Below are positions 44,382 through 52,302 of a stretch of 64,000 nt of DNA, piece after piece (the first letter of the stretch is position 1; every line of letters begins with the position of its first letter). Position numbers and translations under genes: made by a program. The notes under the pieces are model-generated. The model was not told where the DNA came from. It did not search any database and was given only the letters and a program-made list of their open reading frames with translations. Source of the DNA: an uncultured Erysipelotrichaceae bacterium (lineage in GTDB: Bacteria > Bacillota_I > Bacilli_A > Erysipelotrichales > Erysipelotrichaceae); contig CANSQL010000006.1 of assembly GCA_947649125.1 (NCBI GenBank), forward strand, positions 1 to 64,000, in the 5' to 3' direction.

Positions 44382-47300
44382 TTATTCATATGAAAATAAT
44401 TCCATAATCTCTTCCTTTGATAATGACGTAATATTGCCTTGATTATTTTCCACGAACATATCAGCCAACTCCTTCTTTTTCTCCTGAAGCGCTAAAATTT
44501 TCTCCTCGATACTATCCTTCATAATCAGCTTGTGTACTTGTACATTTTTATATTGACCGATTCTGTAAGCACGATCGGTTGCTTGGTTTTGTGCCGATAC
44601 ATTCCACCAAGGATCAAAATGAATTACCGCCTCGGCTCTGGTTAAATTCAACCCTGTTCCGCCCGCTTTCAATGATATTAAGAATACATCCGCTTCTCCT
44701 TCTTGGAATCGCTTTACATATTCTTTTCGATCTTCTTTAGTGGTACTTCCTGTGATTTTAAAATAGGAAATTCCGCTCAAACGCAATTCATCCTCCAGTA
44801 AATCAAATACTTTTGTAAAAGATGAAAATAACAATACCTTTTGATTATTTTGTTTATAATTATTAATTAATTCTAAACTTGCTTTCAATTTAGACGATAC
44901 AATTTCAATATTCTCATAAAGCATACGCGGCTCACAACAAATCTGCCTCAATTTTGTAAGCATAGCCAGAATCTGAATTTTATCAACGACCTTTTCTTTA
45001 AACAATCCCTGCAGTTCACTGTTCACCTGTGCCAGATTGGCAAAGTAAAGCTCGCTTTCTTGTCGAGTAAAAGGAATCAGCTGCGTAACTTCTATTTTAT
45101 CCGGCAATTCTGATAAAACATCTTTTTTGTTTCTTCTTAATATAAACGGTGTCACCAGTTTTTTCAGTTTTTCAGCAACTTCCTCATTGTTGTTTTTAAT
45201 AATTTCAGTTTCATAATGCTTTTGAAAATAGTGATAATTAAATAAATACTGAGGCATTAAAAAATCAAAAACAGACCACAGTTCAGCTAATGAATTTTCT
45301 ATCGGAGTTCCTGATAATGCCAATCGATGTTTTCCGTTTAACAGCTTAACAGATTGCGCATTCTTGGTTTTTTGATTCTTGATATACTGTGATTCATCTA
45401 AAATAATATACTCGAAATCTATTCCTTCATAACATTCGACATCACGACGCATATAATCATAAGATGTAATCAATAACCGATATTGATTATAAGTTAAAAT
45501 CTCTTGTTTTCTTTTATCTGCATTTCCCACAATGCATTTTGCTTTTAAGTGCGGCGCAAATTTGTTTACTTCATCTTCCCAGTTATAAATCAATGATGAC
45601 GGACAAATAACGATACTGGTCTTATCAGACGCTATCTCATCGATCAACGCAATAATCTGCAGTGTCTTGCCTAAGCCCATATCATCGGCCAAAATACCGT
45701 TGAAACCATAATGATACAGTGTTTTCAGCCATTGTAAGCCGTCTTTTTGATAATCTCTTAAAATATTTTGATAATACGGTGTAACGGAATCCGTATGATG
45801 CAGATTTTTATCAAACTGTTCAATCAGCTTATTAAAAGACTGCTTCCGATTCATTTGAATATGCTCATATTGGTTCGCATCATTTTCAATACTAAAAGCA
45901 CGATTCTTATGCAGCTTAATCGTTCCGTTTTTAATATCTTTCGGTTGTAAATGGTAATTATCAACCAAGTCGGACAATTCTTCTAATTCAGGTGATTCCA
46001 AATATAATACTTCGCCGTTTTTCAGCCGATAGAATTTCTTTTTTTGTTTATATTGTTCTAATACTTTTGCGATTTCTATTTTAGGTATATCAGTGCTTTC
46101 AATATCTAACTCTAACAAATCGTTTTCAATTCTCACCCCTACACTGATAGAATAATTGACTGATCTGCCAATTTTTCTTAAGGCATCTGTTACATAAATC
46201 TCCGCATATTGCTTTAAAAAATCCAATCCATCATGCATAAATTCATATGTTTTTCCACTGTTTATATCCAAGTAAACAAGATGCGTTTCTCGGTCCACAG
46301 TTCCGATACTTTGAAAATATTTTTCAACTAAATCTTGACTGTAATTTGTGGTAAATCCGTTTTGGAATGCCGGTATTTTATCTTGATTTTCATTTATATA
46401 ATAAATTTTAAAAACGATTGCGGTATCATCCTCAATATCGCCGTATATTTTAATATTCTCATATTCATTTTCATTTTCTTTATATTCATTCAAATGTTTT
46501 ATATGGAAATAATCTTTTACCGGATATAAAACATACTTATAAAATTCTTCAAATTTATCTTTAGGAATAACCAATTCTTCCTTATTAAAGCTTTTAACCA
46601 GTTTGCAGCATTTATAATCCTGATCTAATAAGAGACGTTCGACTATTACCGTTGTAGTTTCACCGCTTATATTATAAAGATAATTTTGTCCGTGAAAATA
46701 GCATTCATCTAATTTAACAATAAAATATTCATCTTCTTCAATGATTTCTGCTTCAATCGATTCATTCGTTTCACAGAGGTAAGCATGTTCAAGATCATAA
46801 TCTTTATATAAATCATAAAAATCATCGATATTTAAAGCTGATATAAGAAGTTCCCTTCTTATATCAAAACCAAACCCGACATAGAAGCATTCCTCCATCT
46901 TCGGTTTATTATAACCATAATATGATTTGTTTATAAATTCAAGCTGTTGACGGGCAAAATCAGTAAATGCCTGTTCATCATGAGTAAACGCCAAGAATTT
47001 ACCATATTTGATATATTCTTTTTGTTTAATACTGTCCAAAAAATTACCGATATTTTTTATTACATAAGTATGATCGTTGCCGACCTTATATTCAAGAGTG
47101 ATCTCTCTGCCTTCGAAATGCAGCTTCGGATGCAGATCATACTGCTCTTGTGAAATCATAAAGGACAATTCATTTTCATAGCTGCGTTTTTCACTTTCGA
47201 TCATCTGTTCACTTTGTATGGAAAGCTGATGCAGTCGTTCTCTGTATCTTCTTTTTTCCGCTTGTTGCCGCCTTAATTCTTTATCCATGTTGATTGTTTC

Positions 47301-47642
47301 TTCAAATTGGAAACCTGATTTTATATAATGAAACGGATATTCATCAATCTCAAGCTCATTCAGTTTTAACAATACAGCTCCGATATGAGCACAGGGACTG
47401 TTATGATCACACCAATGGCAGTCGCATCCATAGCTGATAATGTGATATTTATAATCATAAAGAAAGGACACTTCATACTCTTTTCCTAACACATTCACAA
47501 TCGCGCTTACATTATAATACACAATATGATTATTAATATGAATCTCTTGTACATTGTCATAATTATCGTAGCTGAAAGAAAGCCGATAGCTGGTTGTATC
47601 AGAAATGATCTCTTCTACATTAAATTTATCGAATAATTGCAT
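44382..47642 (-). CDS. SNF2-family helicase with SWIM zinc finger
   Basis: 1086 residues. The N-terminal SWIM zinc finger (YGCDCHWCDHNSPCAHIGAVL, CxC...CxH) is followed by a long beta-rich region (~150-600). The SNF2 ATPase follows: LADDMGLGKTLQ, DEXH-box ILDESQYIKN, SGTPIENSLAELW, LKAGGTGLNLT, HFDPWWNVSAQNQATDRAYRIGQ. Such SWIM-SNF2 proteins remodel or translocate on DNA and occur both as stand-alone genes and in defence loci (compare DISARM DrmD). No methylase partner is here, so DISARM is not supported. The gene ends 29 nt before the KilA-N pseudogene, upstream of jetA; GGAG precedes ATG 47642. Confidence 0.92.
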   Translation of the reverse strand: MQLFDKFNVEEIISDTTSYRLSFSYDNYDNVQEIHINNHIVYYNVSAIVNVLGKEYEVSFLYDYKYHIISYGCDCHWCDHNSPCAHIGAVLLKLNELEIDEYPFHYIKSGFQFEETINMDKELRRQQAEKRRYRERLHQLSIQSEQMIESEKRSYENELSFMISQEQYDLHPKLHFEGREITLEYKVGNDHTYVIKNIGNFLDSIKQKEYIKYGKFLAFTHDEQAFTDFARQQLEFINKSYYGYNKPKMEECFYVGFGFDIRRELLISALNIDDFYDLYKDYDLEHAYLCETNESIEAEIIEEDEYFIVKLDECYFHGQNYLYNISGETTTVIVERLLLDQDYKCCKLVKSFNKEELVIPKDKFEEFYKYVLYPVKDYFHIKHLNEYKENENEYENIKIYGDIEDDTAIVFKIYYINENQDKIPAFQNGFTTNYSQDLVEKYFQSIGTVDRETHLVYLDINSGKTYEFMHDGLDFLKQYAEIYVTDALRKIGRSVNYSISVGVRIENDLLELDIESTDIPKIEIAKVLEQYKQKKKFYRLKNGEVLYLESPELEELSDLVDNYHLQPKDIKNGTIKLHKNRAFSIENDANQYEHIQMNRKQSFNKLIEQFDKNLHHTDSVTPYYQNILRDYQKDGLQWLKTLYHYGFNGILADDMGLGKTLQIIALIDEIASDKTSIVICPSSLIYNWEDEVNKFAPHLKAKCIVGNADKRKQEILTYNQYRLLITSYDYMRRDVECYEGIDFEYIILDESQYIKNQKTKNAQSVKLLNGKHRLALSGTPIENSLAELWSVFDFLMPQYLFNYHYFQKHYETEIIKNNNEEVAEKLKKLVTPFILRRNKKDVLSELPDKIEVTQLIPFTRQESELYFANLAQVNSELQGLFKEKVVDKIQILAMLTKLRQICCEPRMLYENIEIVSSKLKASLELINNYKQNNQKVLLFSSFTKVFDLLEDELRLSGISYFKITGSTTKEDRKEYVKRFQEGEADVFLISLKAGGTGLNLTRAEAVIHFDPWWNVSAQNQATDRAYRIGQYKNVQVHKLIMKDSIEEKILALQEKKKELADMFVENNQGNITSLSKEEIMELFSYE

Positions 47643-47852
47643 ACTTTTCTCCGTTCTTCCTTTCGCATGATCGACTTAAAATCATCATTGTTTTTAATTT
47701 CAAGTTTACTTACTTTTACAAAGCGTATCAAGCGCAGGATTTATCATTGTCATAGATTATGATTATTGTATCATATTATGACATAAATGATAATAGTAGC
47801 AGAATGGTTTATATATTGACAGCAGTTGGTAAGGCTGCATATCTGTAATCTT

Positions 47853-48105
47853 TCTTATCCAAATAATCGTATTGTTACCTTTAATTCAGGCAATTTGGAG
47901 CATTGCATTTCTGCTTCAGTGTTGACTTTATGTTTATCGTTACGTGTGTGCTTATGAAGCTTCCAAAACTTATTCTGCAATCTCGATCCTAAATAATTTT
48001 CTATCTGCTTACGTGTGATTGTTTTGCATAAGTATTCCTACCGGTTCACATATTATATTGTTAAACCAAAGGTCAGTTCCGGTAATTCTATCATACCAAT
48101 AAAAT
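47853..48105 (-). pseudogene. Decayed second copy of the 105-aa gene plus the 3' end of the primase-helicase gene
   Basis: TCTTATCCAAATAATCG (47,854 on) and the following CAATTTGGAGC, TTTCTGCT, ACTTTATGTTTATC, CTTCCAAAACTT and TTGTTTTGCATAAGTATTCC track the sequence of 33,772-34,170 with many substitutions and several gaps. The final part, AAACCAAAGGTCAGTTCCGG, matches the helicase C-terminal codons (LLELTFG). It is a relic of a duplicated cassette 14 kb away, no longer coding. Confidence 0.8.
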
Positions 48106-48171
48106 TATGCCATTTTTTAATTGCACTCAATAGAATTTTATCTTGAGTCTTGGTAAATCACATAATTATTT

Positions 48172-48233
48172 TATTTTTAAAATTTTAGTACACCGGCATA
48201 ATTCGCTTACCCCTTTTTCAATATGTGCCTTTG
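48172..48233 (-). repeat. Partial copy of the KilA-N pseudogene tail
   Basis: GGCATAATTCGCTTACC...TTTTTCAATATGTGCCTTT (about 60 nt) matches 43,927-43,980 with scattered changes. In the minus direction it reads KAHIEKG where the first copy reads KAHFE-stop-GQ, so the ancestral codon after Glu was Lys. It lies just beyond the decayed 105-aa gene copy. Confidence 0.65.
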
Positions 48234-48314
48234 TTTTCTACCTCTTGTTTATTTATCAAAATATTTATTGCATAATCTGCTACAAAAGCATCCGCAGAAT
48301 AATCCGTTTGGCTC

Positions 48315-49079
48315 TCACCTCAAACCAAGACTGACCGCCAATTTATCAAGATAATCAATATGTCCATGATTTGCTCCGTATAGGGTTACATATCCATCTT
48401 TTTCAGCGGTTATATCCTGTTCCATAAAAATAACTCGCTCGCCCTTTTTGAGGTACTGCTTGCGTCCGTTTTTCACCTTGTCATTATACTCTTCTACTTC
48501 AGATTGATAATATTCCTCAAACAGTAGCTTTGCTTTTCCGATGTTATCGAGATGTCCATATATCATACATTCTTCCAAAGCTACATTAAGGCTCATCTTG
48601 TCTAACAAAGGATATTCTTTTCTGTGTTCAAGAATAGCTTCTCGGCTACTTAAGATCTCAAAGGCAGGCAAAACATAGCGTTCAATTTCATCAATGATGC
48701 TTTTTGCGATTTTGTCTGTTTTCTTGCGAAGGTCATACCAAGTTTCATTTTTTCCGCTAACACTTCCCAATCGTGAGCGAATTGTACACTCATACTCGTG
48801 GTAATATTTTTTCTTTTCCATCTTGGGATAAAATACTTTTTCTGAGCATTCCGGAATACGAATTCCTAAATTCACACAAAAAAGTCCCCCCATTCTGTGT
48901 GAAGGCATACCGATTTGAAAATGAATTACTTGTGAAATATCTTCCGAAACGAAACGATGAAGCGTTCTGCCGTGCTTTCTGAATCCATACGGCTTGATGT
49001 GCGCATATACCTCCGCCTCAATTTTATCGACCATTTGAGTCGTATTGATTTCTGTTTTCTTTTTCAAAAAATCAACCAC
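48315..49079 (-). CDS. DUF4304 domain-containing protein
   Basis: 254 residues. The N-terminal half shows the DUF4304 pattern: helix, then PYGFRKHGRTLHRFVSEDISQVIHFQ and a beta sheet ending LGIRIPE. The C-terminal half is helical. The family is of unknown function and is frequent in accessory regions. The start is GTG 49079, with AAGGAG 9 nt upstream. It is the outermost minus-strand gene of the island. Confidence 0.75.
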   Translation of the reverse strand: MVDFLKKKTEINTTQMVDKIEAEVYAHIKPYGFRKHGRTLHRFVSEDISQVIHFQIGMPSHRMGGLFCVNLGIRIPECSEKVFYPKMEKKKYYHEYECTIRSRLGSVSGKNETWYDLRKKTDKIAKSIIDEIERYVLPAFEILSSREAILEHRKEYPLLDKMSLNVALEECMIYGHLDNIGKAKLLFEEYYQSEVEEYNDKVKNGRKQYLKKGERVIFMEQDITAEKDGYVTLYGANHGHIDYLDKLAVSLGLR

Positions 49080-49539
49080 TATGCCTCGCTCCTTTCTTTA
49101 CTTCATAACCATTTGCCACTATCTTTTTACATCTTTTTTGCATTGTATATCGTGTTGCAGACGGTGTTTCATCAAAGCATAAAGTGCCAGAAAGCCCTTT
49201 GTTCACAAGGGTTTCCCGGCACTTGTAAGCCATTAGGCGCTATTCGAACTCGATATTTTGATGCTTAACTATTCTGTTTTCCATCACTATTATAGCATTA
49301 ACATCGTAAATTTGCATTCATTATTTAATGGTTTTCTTAATATCTTGAAAATATATTGTCAGAGTATTGTCAAAGAATCTCGTTACGTTATCGTATTCAT
49401 ATAATTTAAAGTATTCCCATAGTATAGCTTAAATAATTAATACTCAAATTCTTCTGTATGATCTAAATCAATATTCGTTTCTATAATTGAATTTTCATAT
49501 TTAATTATGGATGTACTCGAAACATTATCTTTTAAACTA
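49080..49539. other. Intergenic block with a large hairpin; possible element edge
   Basis: No solid gene. The minus strand downstream of the small excisionase-like gene holds a 39-codon frame (49,440-49,556) without a ribosome site and a further stretch reading TRFFDNTLTIYFQDI before stops, which may be fragments of an integrase 3' end. A strong hairpin is listed separately; next to it TATCGAGTTCGAATAGCGCC contains a tRNA-like T-loop heptamer. Confidence 0.4.
49182..49224. terminator. Strong imperfect hairpin downstream of the excisionase-like region
   Basis: AAGTGCC...AGCCCTTTG and CAAGGGTTT...GGCACTT form a ~19-bp stem with small internal mismatches and a tetraloop-like TTCA. There is no long T-run on either side, so it may be a structural or recombination site rather than a simple terminator. 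Confidence 0.45.
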
Positions 49540-49722
49540 TCATCTACATCCTCCATAAATTTTTTCATAAAAGAATTTACGATTGATTTTACCTTGAACT
49601 GTAATAAAACCACTACTTTTCATTTCTTCGCCCAATATTATAATAAGTTTGTAGGCATATGCTTTGTATGCTCCTAATTCATTTGCCACTTCTTGTTCAT
49701 CTACAAACATGTTTCTACTCAT
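49540..49722 (-). CDS. Small excisionase-like/winged-helix protein
   Basis: 60 residues, beginning MSRNMFVDEQEVANELGAYKAYAYKLI and ending with a basic strand-like GKINRKFFYEKIYGG. This pattern (VDxxEVAxELGxSKxYAYKLI) is that of small helix-turn-helix proteins found beside integrases in conjugative or phage-like elements of Firmicutes, often called excisionase-like. AAGGAGA precedes ATG 49722. No intact integrase follows. It is divergent from the XRE gene and shares its operator region. Confidence 0.7.
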   Translation of the reverse strand: MSRNMFVDEQEVANELGAYKAYAYKLIIILGEEMKSSGFITVQGKINRKFFYEKIYGGCR

Positions 49723-49735
49723 CGATTCTATCTCC

Positions 49736-49813
49736 TTCGCTATGAATAGTGAACTTTTTTGTTTGATTATTATTTCATCTTTAATTTAGATATGCTATAC
49801 TAGTTATAGCGAA
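49736..49813. promoter_or_regulatory. Paired operators in the divergent excisionase-like/XRE intergenic region
   Basis: Site 1, TTCGCTATGAATAGTGAA (49736-49753), and site 2, CTATACTAGTTATAGCGAA (49795-49813), are each near-palindromic and share the half-site CTAT...ATAG.GAA. Site 2 contains the TATACT -10 of the XRE operon (49796-49801); site 1 abuts the ribosome site of the small gene. The layout is like a phage CI/Cro switch. Confidence 0.6.
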
Positions 49814-49830
49814 TGGTGATGACATAAAAA

Positions 49831-50265
49831 ATGGATATAGGAGAAAGAATTAAATATGTTCGTATGCTAAGAGGAATGCGACAAGAAAAACTTGCCAGCA
49901 AAGTAGGTCTTGGTTATAACGAAAATGGTCGTACTCGTATCTCTCAATATGAGAATGGGAAACGAACGCCTAAAGAAGATATGCTTGAGAAAATCAGTGA
50001 AGCATTAAATGTTGAATCATGTTATCTAAGCACTAAAGAGCATAATGCTATTTTAGATTTTGTATTTATGTTATTCGATTTTGATCAAGATGACTTATTC
50101 AATATTACAAAAGAAAATAAACGTTACTTAATAGACTTAGACTATAACATCTTCCTCGATGACTTAATGGAAGAATGGATGCAAAAAAAGGCTGATTTTA
50201 GAAGTGGTAAAATCAGCAAAGAAGAATACATAGACTGGAAAATCAATTATACAGGTAAAAAATAG
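49831..50265 (+). CDS. XRE family regulator of the accessory cassette
   Basis: 144 residues: Cro/CI-type helix-turn-helix at ~5-68 (RMLRGMRQEKLASKVGLGYNENGRTRISQYENGKRTP), with a four-residue insert in the turn compared with common XRE domains. An acidic C-terminal region (FDFDQDDLFNI, then DDLMEEWMQKKADF) follows. The ribosome site is weak (GGTGATG), which would keep repressor levels low. It is first of three closely spaced genes (11 nt to the next) and the likely binder of the paired operators upstream. Low GC compared with flanking core genes. Confidence 0.85.
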   Translation: MDIGERIKYVRMLRGMRQEKLASKVGLGYNENGRTRISQYENGKRTPKEDMLEKISEALNVESCYLSTKEHNAILDFVFMLFDFDQDDLFNITKENKRYLIDLDYNIFLDDLMEEWMQKKADFRSGKISKEEYIDWKINYTGKK

Positions 50266-50276
50266 GAGCGATTAAA

Positions 50277-51572
50277 ATGGATTTATTAATACCTTTATTA
50301 ATTATTCTGGTAGCATTAATTACTTTATACATATTTCAAAACAAAAAGAAAAAAGATGCATCCACTTCTAATATTGTTAAAGTCGAAGAGGAAAACAACT
50401 ACTTATTTCCAGTCCAACTTGATACAGATTTATTTATGACTGTAAATGAACTTTCAGCAGTTGAACAACCTACTGAAAATAAATTAGTTGAAATAAAAGA
50501 TTCTAAGTTAATTGCAAGAATCAATGAGGCATTTCCTCATATTGTTCAACTTGCCTTAAATTCTCATAATTTAAAAAACAATGTTCAAATGGCTCAACAA
50601 ATAAACGATTTTAACAATCAACATGGTGGTAAATTATATGAAGCCATTATTCCAGCAAATACTAAGTTGTTTAAATCTAAATCAATGCAAGGTGCTGTAC
50701 GTGGTGGTTATTTAGACATTAATAAACAAACTAAACAGGCAAACTTTATGCCAGTCGATACATTGAACGCTTCGGATGTAAATGTAGTTGCTAATTTAAC
50801 TGCTAGTGCGATGAATATAGTTTCTATGGTAGTTGGTCAATATTATATGGCTCAAATTGATGATAAATTAGGAAATATCCAAGATGATATCTCTGATATT
50901 AAAAGTTTTCTAGATGATGAGCGTATATCTAAAATCCAACAATTAGTTATTAACGTTTCAGTAATTATCAAACACCAAGATGAAATATCTACAAATGAAT
51001 ATATTAACGATAAAGAACTACAAAAACTTTATGATTATGAAGAAGTAGCGGGTAGCATTCTTACACATGTCAACAAAGATATTTCAAATATCATTGCTAA
51101 AGAATCAGCAAATGACTTTGCCGAATATAAGAAAAATACAGAAAACCTAGATAAACTACTTAAAGAGCAAGAAGTTTTAATTAAAGTTATGAATCAAATT
51201 AGTTCTCTAAAATATATATTATTTCATGGTTCAGCAAGTACAGAATATTGTTACGAAAGATTTAACATTGCACTAAATCAATCCTCAGTAGTAAAAGAAC
51301 AAATCAAAACATATCAAAACAAAGAAACAAAAGCAATTGAAGTTGATTTAGAAAAAGCTCGTTACAGGAAAAGTTATTTTCTAGACAATGTTGTTCAACC
51401 TGTTCTCGGAGTAATTGATGAAAATATGAATTACATTAATCTAGAAGAAACACTTCTAAACAAAATAAAAAAACAAATTAATAATGAAGAATTACAAACT
51501 ATTGAATTTAATGTTTATGAGGAAGATACTAGACTATTAATTAAGGATGGAAAAATGTATTATGAACATTAA
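50277..51572 (+). CDS. Membrane-anchored coiled-coil protein of unknown function
   Basis: 431 residues. One N-terminal membrane helix (DLLIPLLIILVALITLYIF, ~2-20) followed by KKKK puts the remainder in the cytoplasm. A mixed region (~60-160) contains NQHGGKLYEAIIPANTKL and GAVRGGYLD. Near ~180 there is a hydrophobic ASAMNIVSMVVGQYYMAQID segment, then a long helical/coiled-coil part (IDDKLGNIQDDISDIKSF) and a helical C-terminus. I recognise no named domain. AGGAG precedes ATG 50277. It overlaps the next gene by 11 nt, so the two products are probably made together and may interact. The layout resembles membrane-sensor plus effector pairs in small defence systems (inference). Confidence 0.75.
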   Translation: MDLLIPLLIILVALITLYIFQNKKKKDASTSNIVKVEEENNYLFPVQLDTDLFMTVNELSAVEQPTENKLVEIKDSKLIARINEAFPHIVQLALNSHNLKNNVQMAQQINDFNNQHGGKLYEAIIPANTKLFKSKSMQGAVRGGYLDINKQTKQANFMPVDTLNASDVNVVANLTASAMNIVSMVVGQYYMAQIDDKLGNIQDDISDIKSFLDDERISKIQQLVINVSVIIKHQDEISTNEYINDKELQKLYDYEEVAGSILTHVNKDISNIIAKESANDFAEYKKNTENLDKLLKEQEVLIKVMNQISSLKYILFHGSASTEYCYERFNIALNQSSVVKEQIKTYQNKETKAIEVDLEKARYRKSYFLDNVVQPVLGVIDENMNYINLEETLLNKIKKQINNEELQTIEFNVYEEDTRLLIKDGKMYYEH

Positions 51573-52218
51573 TTTCGAATTTTATAAAGATGAACAAATA
51601 ATCAAAGAAAAAATCAACTACTTAGAAACTCTAGCTAGAGAACAAGTTTGTAAAATTAAATCGTTACATATTGAAGATTTATATTTCATGTCTGCAATTG
51701 ACAAATCAATTAAACTAATTGACTCATTTCTATTTGCATTTGATCAACGTAATATCACTATATTAGCTGCTCTTACTAGAATTCAAACGGATTGTGTACT
51801 TAGAACTTATGCAACCACATTAGTTGAAGACAGTACAGATTTTTGTAATAAAGTTTTATATGATAATATTATCATCAGCAGATATTCTGACTCCAAAGGT
51901 AAATCATTAACAGACAAATATCTTTGTGAAAATCTAGGAAAGCTTTTAAAAATGGATGTTTATAAAATTTATTCAAAAACTTCTGGTTTTATCCATTTTT
52001 CATCTGATAGCTTTCACAATATAGCCAGAGCTCATGATGACGGAAAAATAGAATTATTTATTAGTAAAACTATTCGAAAAGAAGACGAACAAACATATAA
52101 ACGTCTTTCAATAGAATTAGCAAATGATTTTTACTTTTTTGGTAAGATTCTTATAGAATTAGTTTTAAAATCATGGCTTTTACAAATCCAAAGAGAAGAA
52201 AAAGAACTAAATGAATAA
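51562..52218 (+). CDS. All-helical protein, possibly HEPN/DUF5677-like
   Basis: 218 residues from ATG 51562, which overlaps the preceding stop; the ATG at 51547 is closer to AAGGATGG than is usual. The protein is helical throughout. An acidic helix (LYFMSAIDKSIKLIDSFLFAFDQRN) is followed by LAALTRIQTDCVLRTYAT, and FIHFSSDSFHNI lies at ~140-155. Helical proteins with an Arg in the first helix pair and a later His motif are seen in HEPN-like DUF5677 families, often toxins or RNases; the Rx4-6H motif is not clear here. Last gene of the cassette, followed by a terminator. Confidence 0.6.
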   Translation: MNINFEFYKDEQIIKEKINYLETLAREQVCKIKSLHIEDLYFMSAIDKSIKLIDSFLFAFDQRNITILAALTRIQTDCVLRTYATTLVEDSTDFCNKVLYDNIIISRYSDSKGKSLTDKYLCENLGKLLKMDVYKIYSKTSGFIHFSSDSFHNIARAHDDGKIELFISKTIRKEDEQTYKRLSIELANDFYFFGKILIELVLKSWLLQIQREEKELNE

Positions 52219-52261
52219 TGATATTTTCTCTAATGGTATCAGAGTAACCCCTAAGTATGCT

Positions 52262-52290
52262 AAAAGCACCCATTTCTAGGCGCTTTTTTT
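52262..52290. terminator. Terminator between the accessory cassette and guaA
   Basis: AAAAGC-A-CC pairs with GG-C-GCTTTT (one mismatch) with loop CATTTCTA, followed by a seven-T run on the plus strand and a four-T run on the minus strand. It serves the convergent cassette and guaA genes. Confidence 0.7.
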
Positions 52291-52302
52291 GATTTCGATT
52301 TC

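Noticed and set aside
44382-47642. DISARM system based on the SNF2 helicase
   Set aside because: No DrmA/B/C genes or methyltransferase nearby; SWIM-SNF2 proteins are common outside DISARM.
48143-48334. 63-aa plus-strand ORF
   Set aside because: Lies antisense to decayed copies of other sequences; no ribosome site.
48957-49268. 103-aa ORF ending GFPGTCKPLGAIRTRYFDA
   Set aside because: Overlaps the DUF4304 gene start and the hairpin on the opposite strand; a translated structural repeat rather than a gene.
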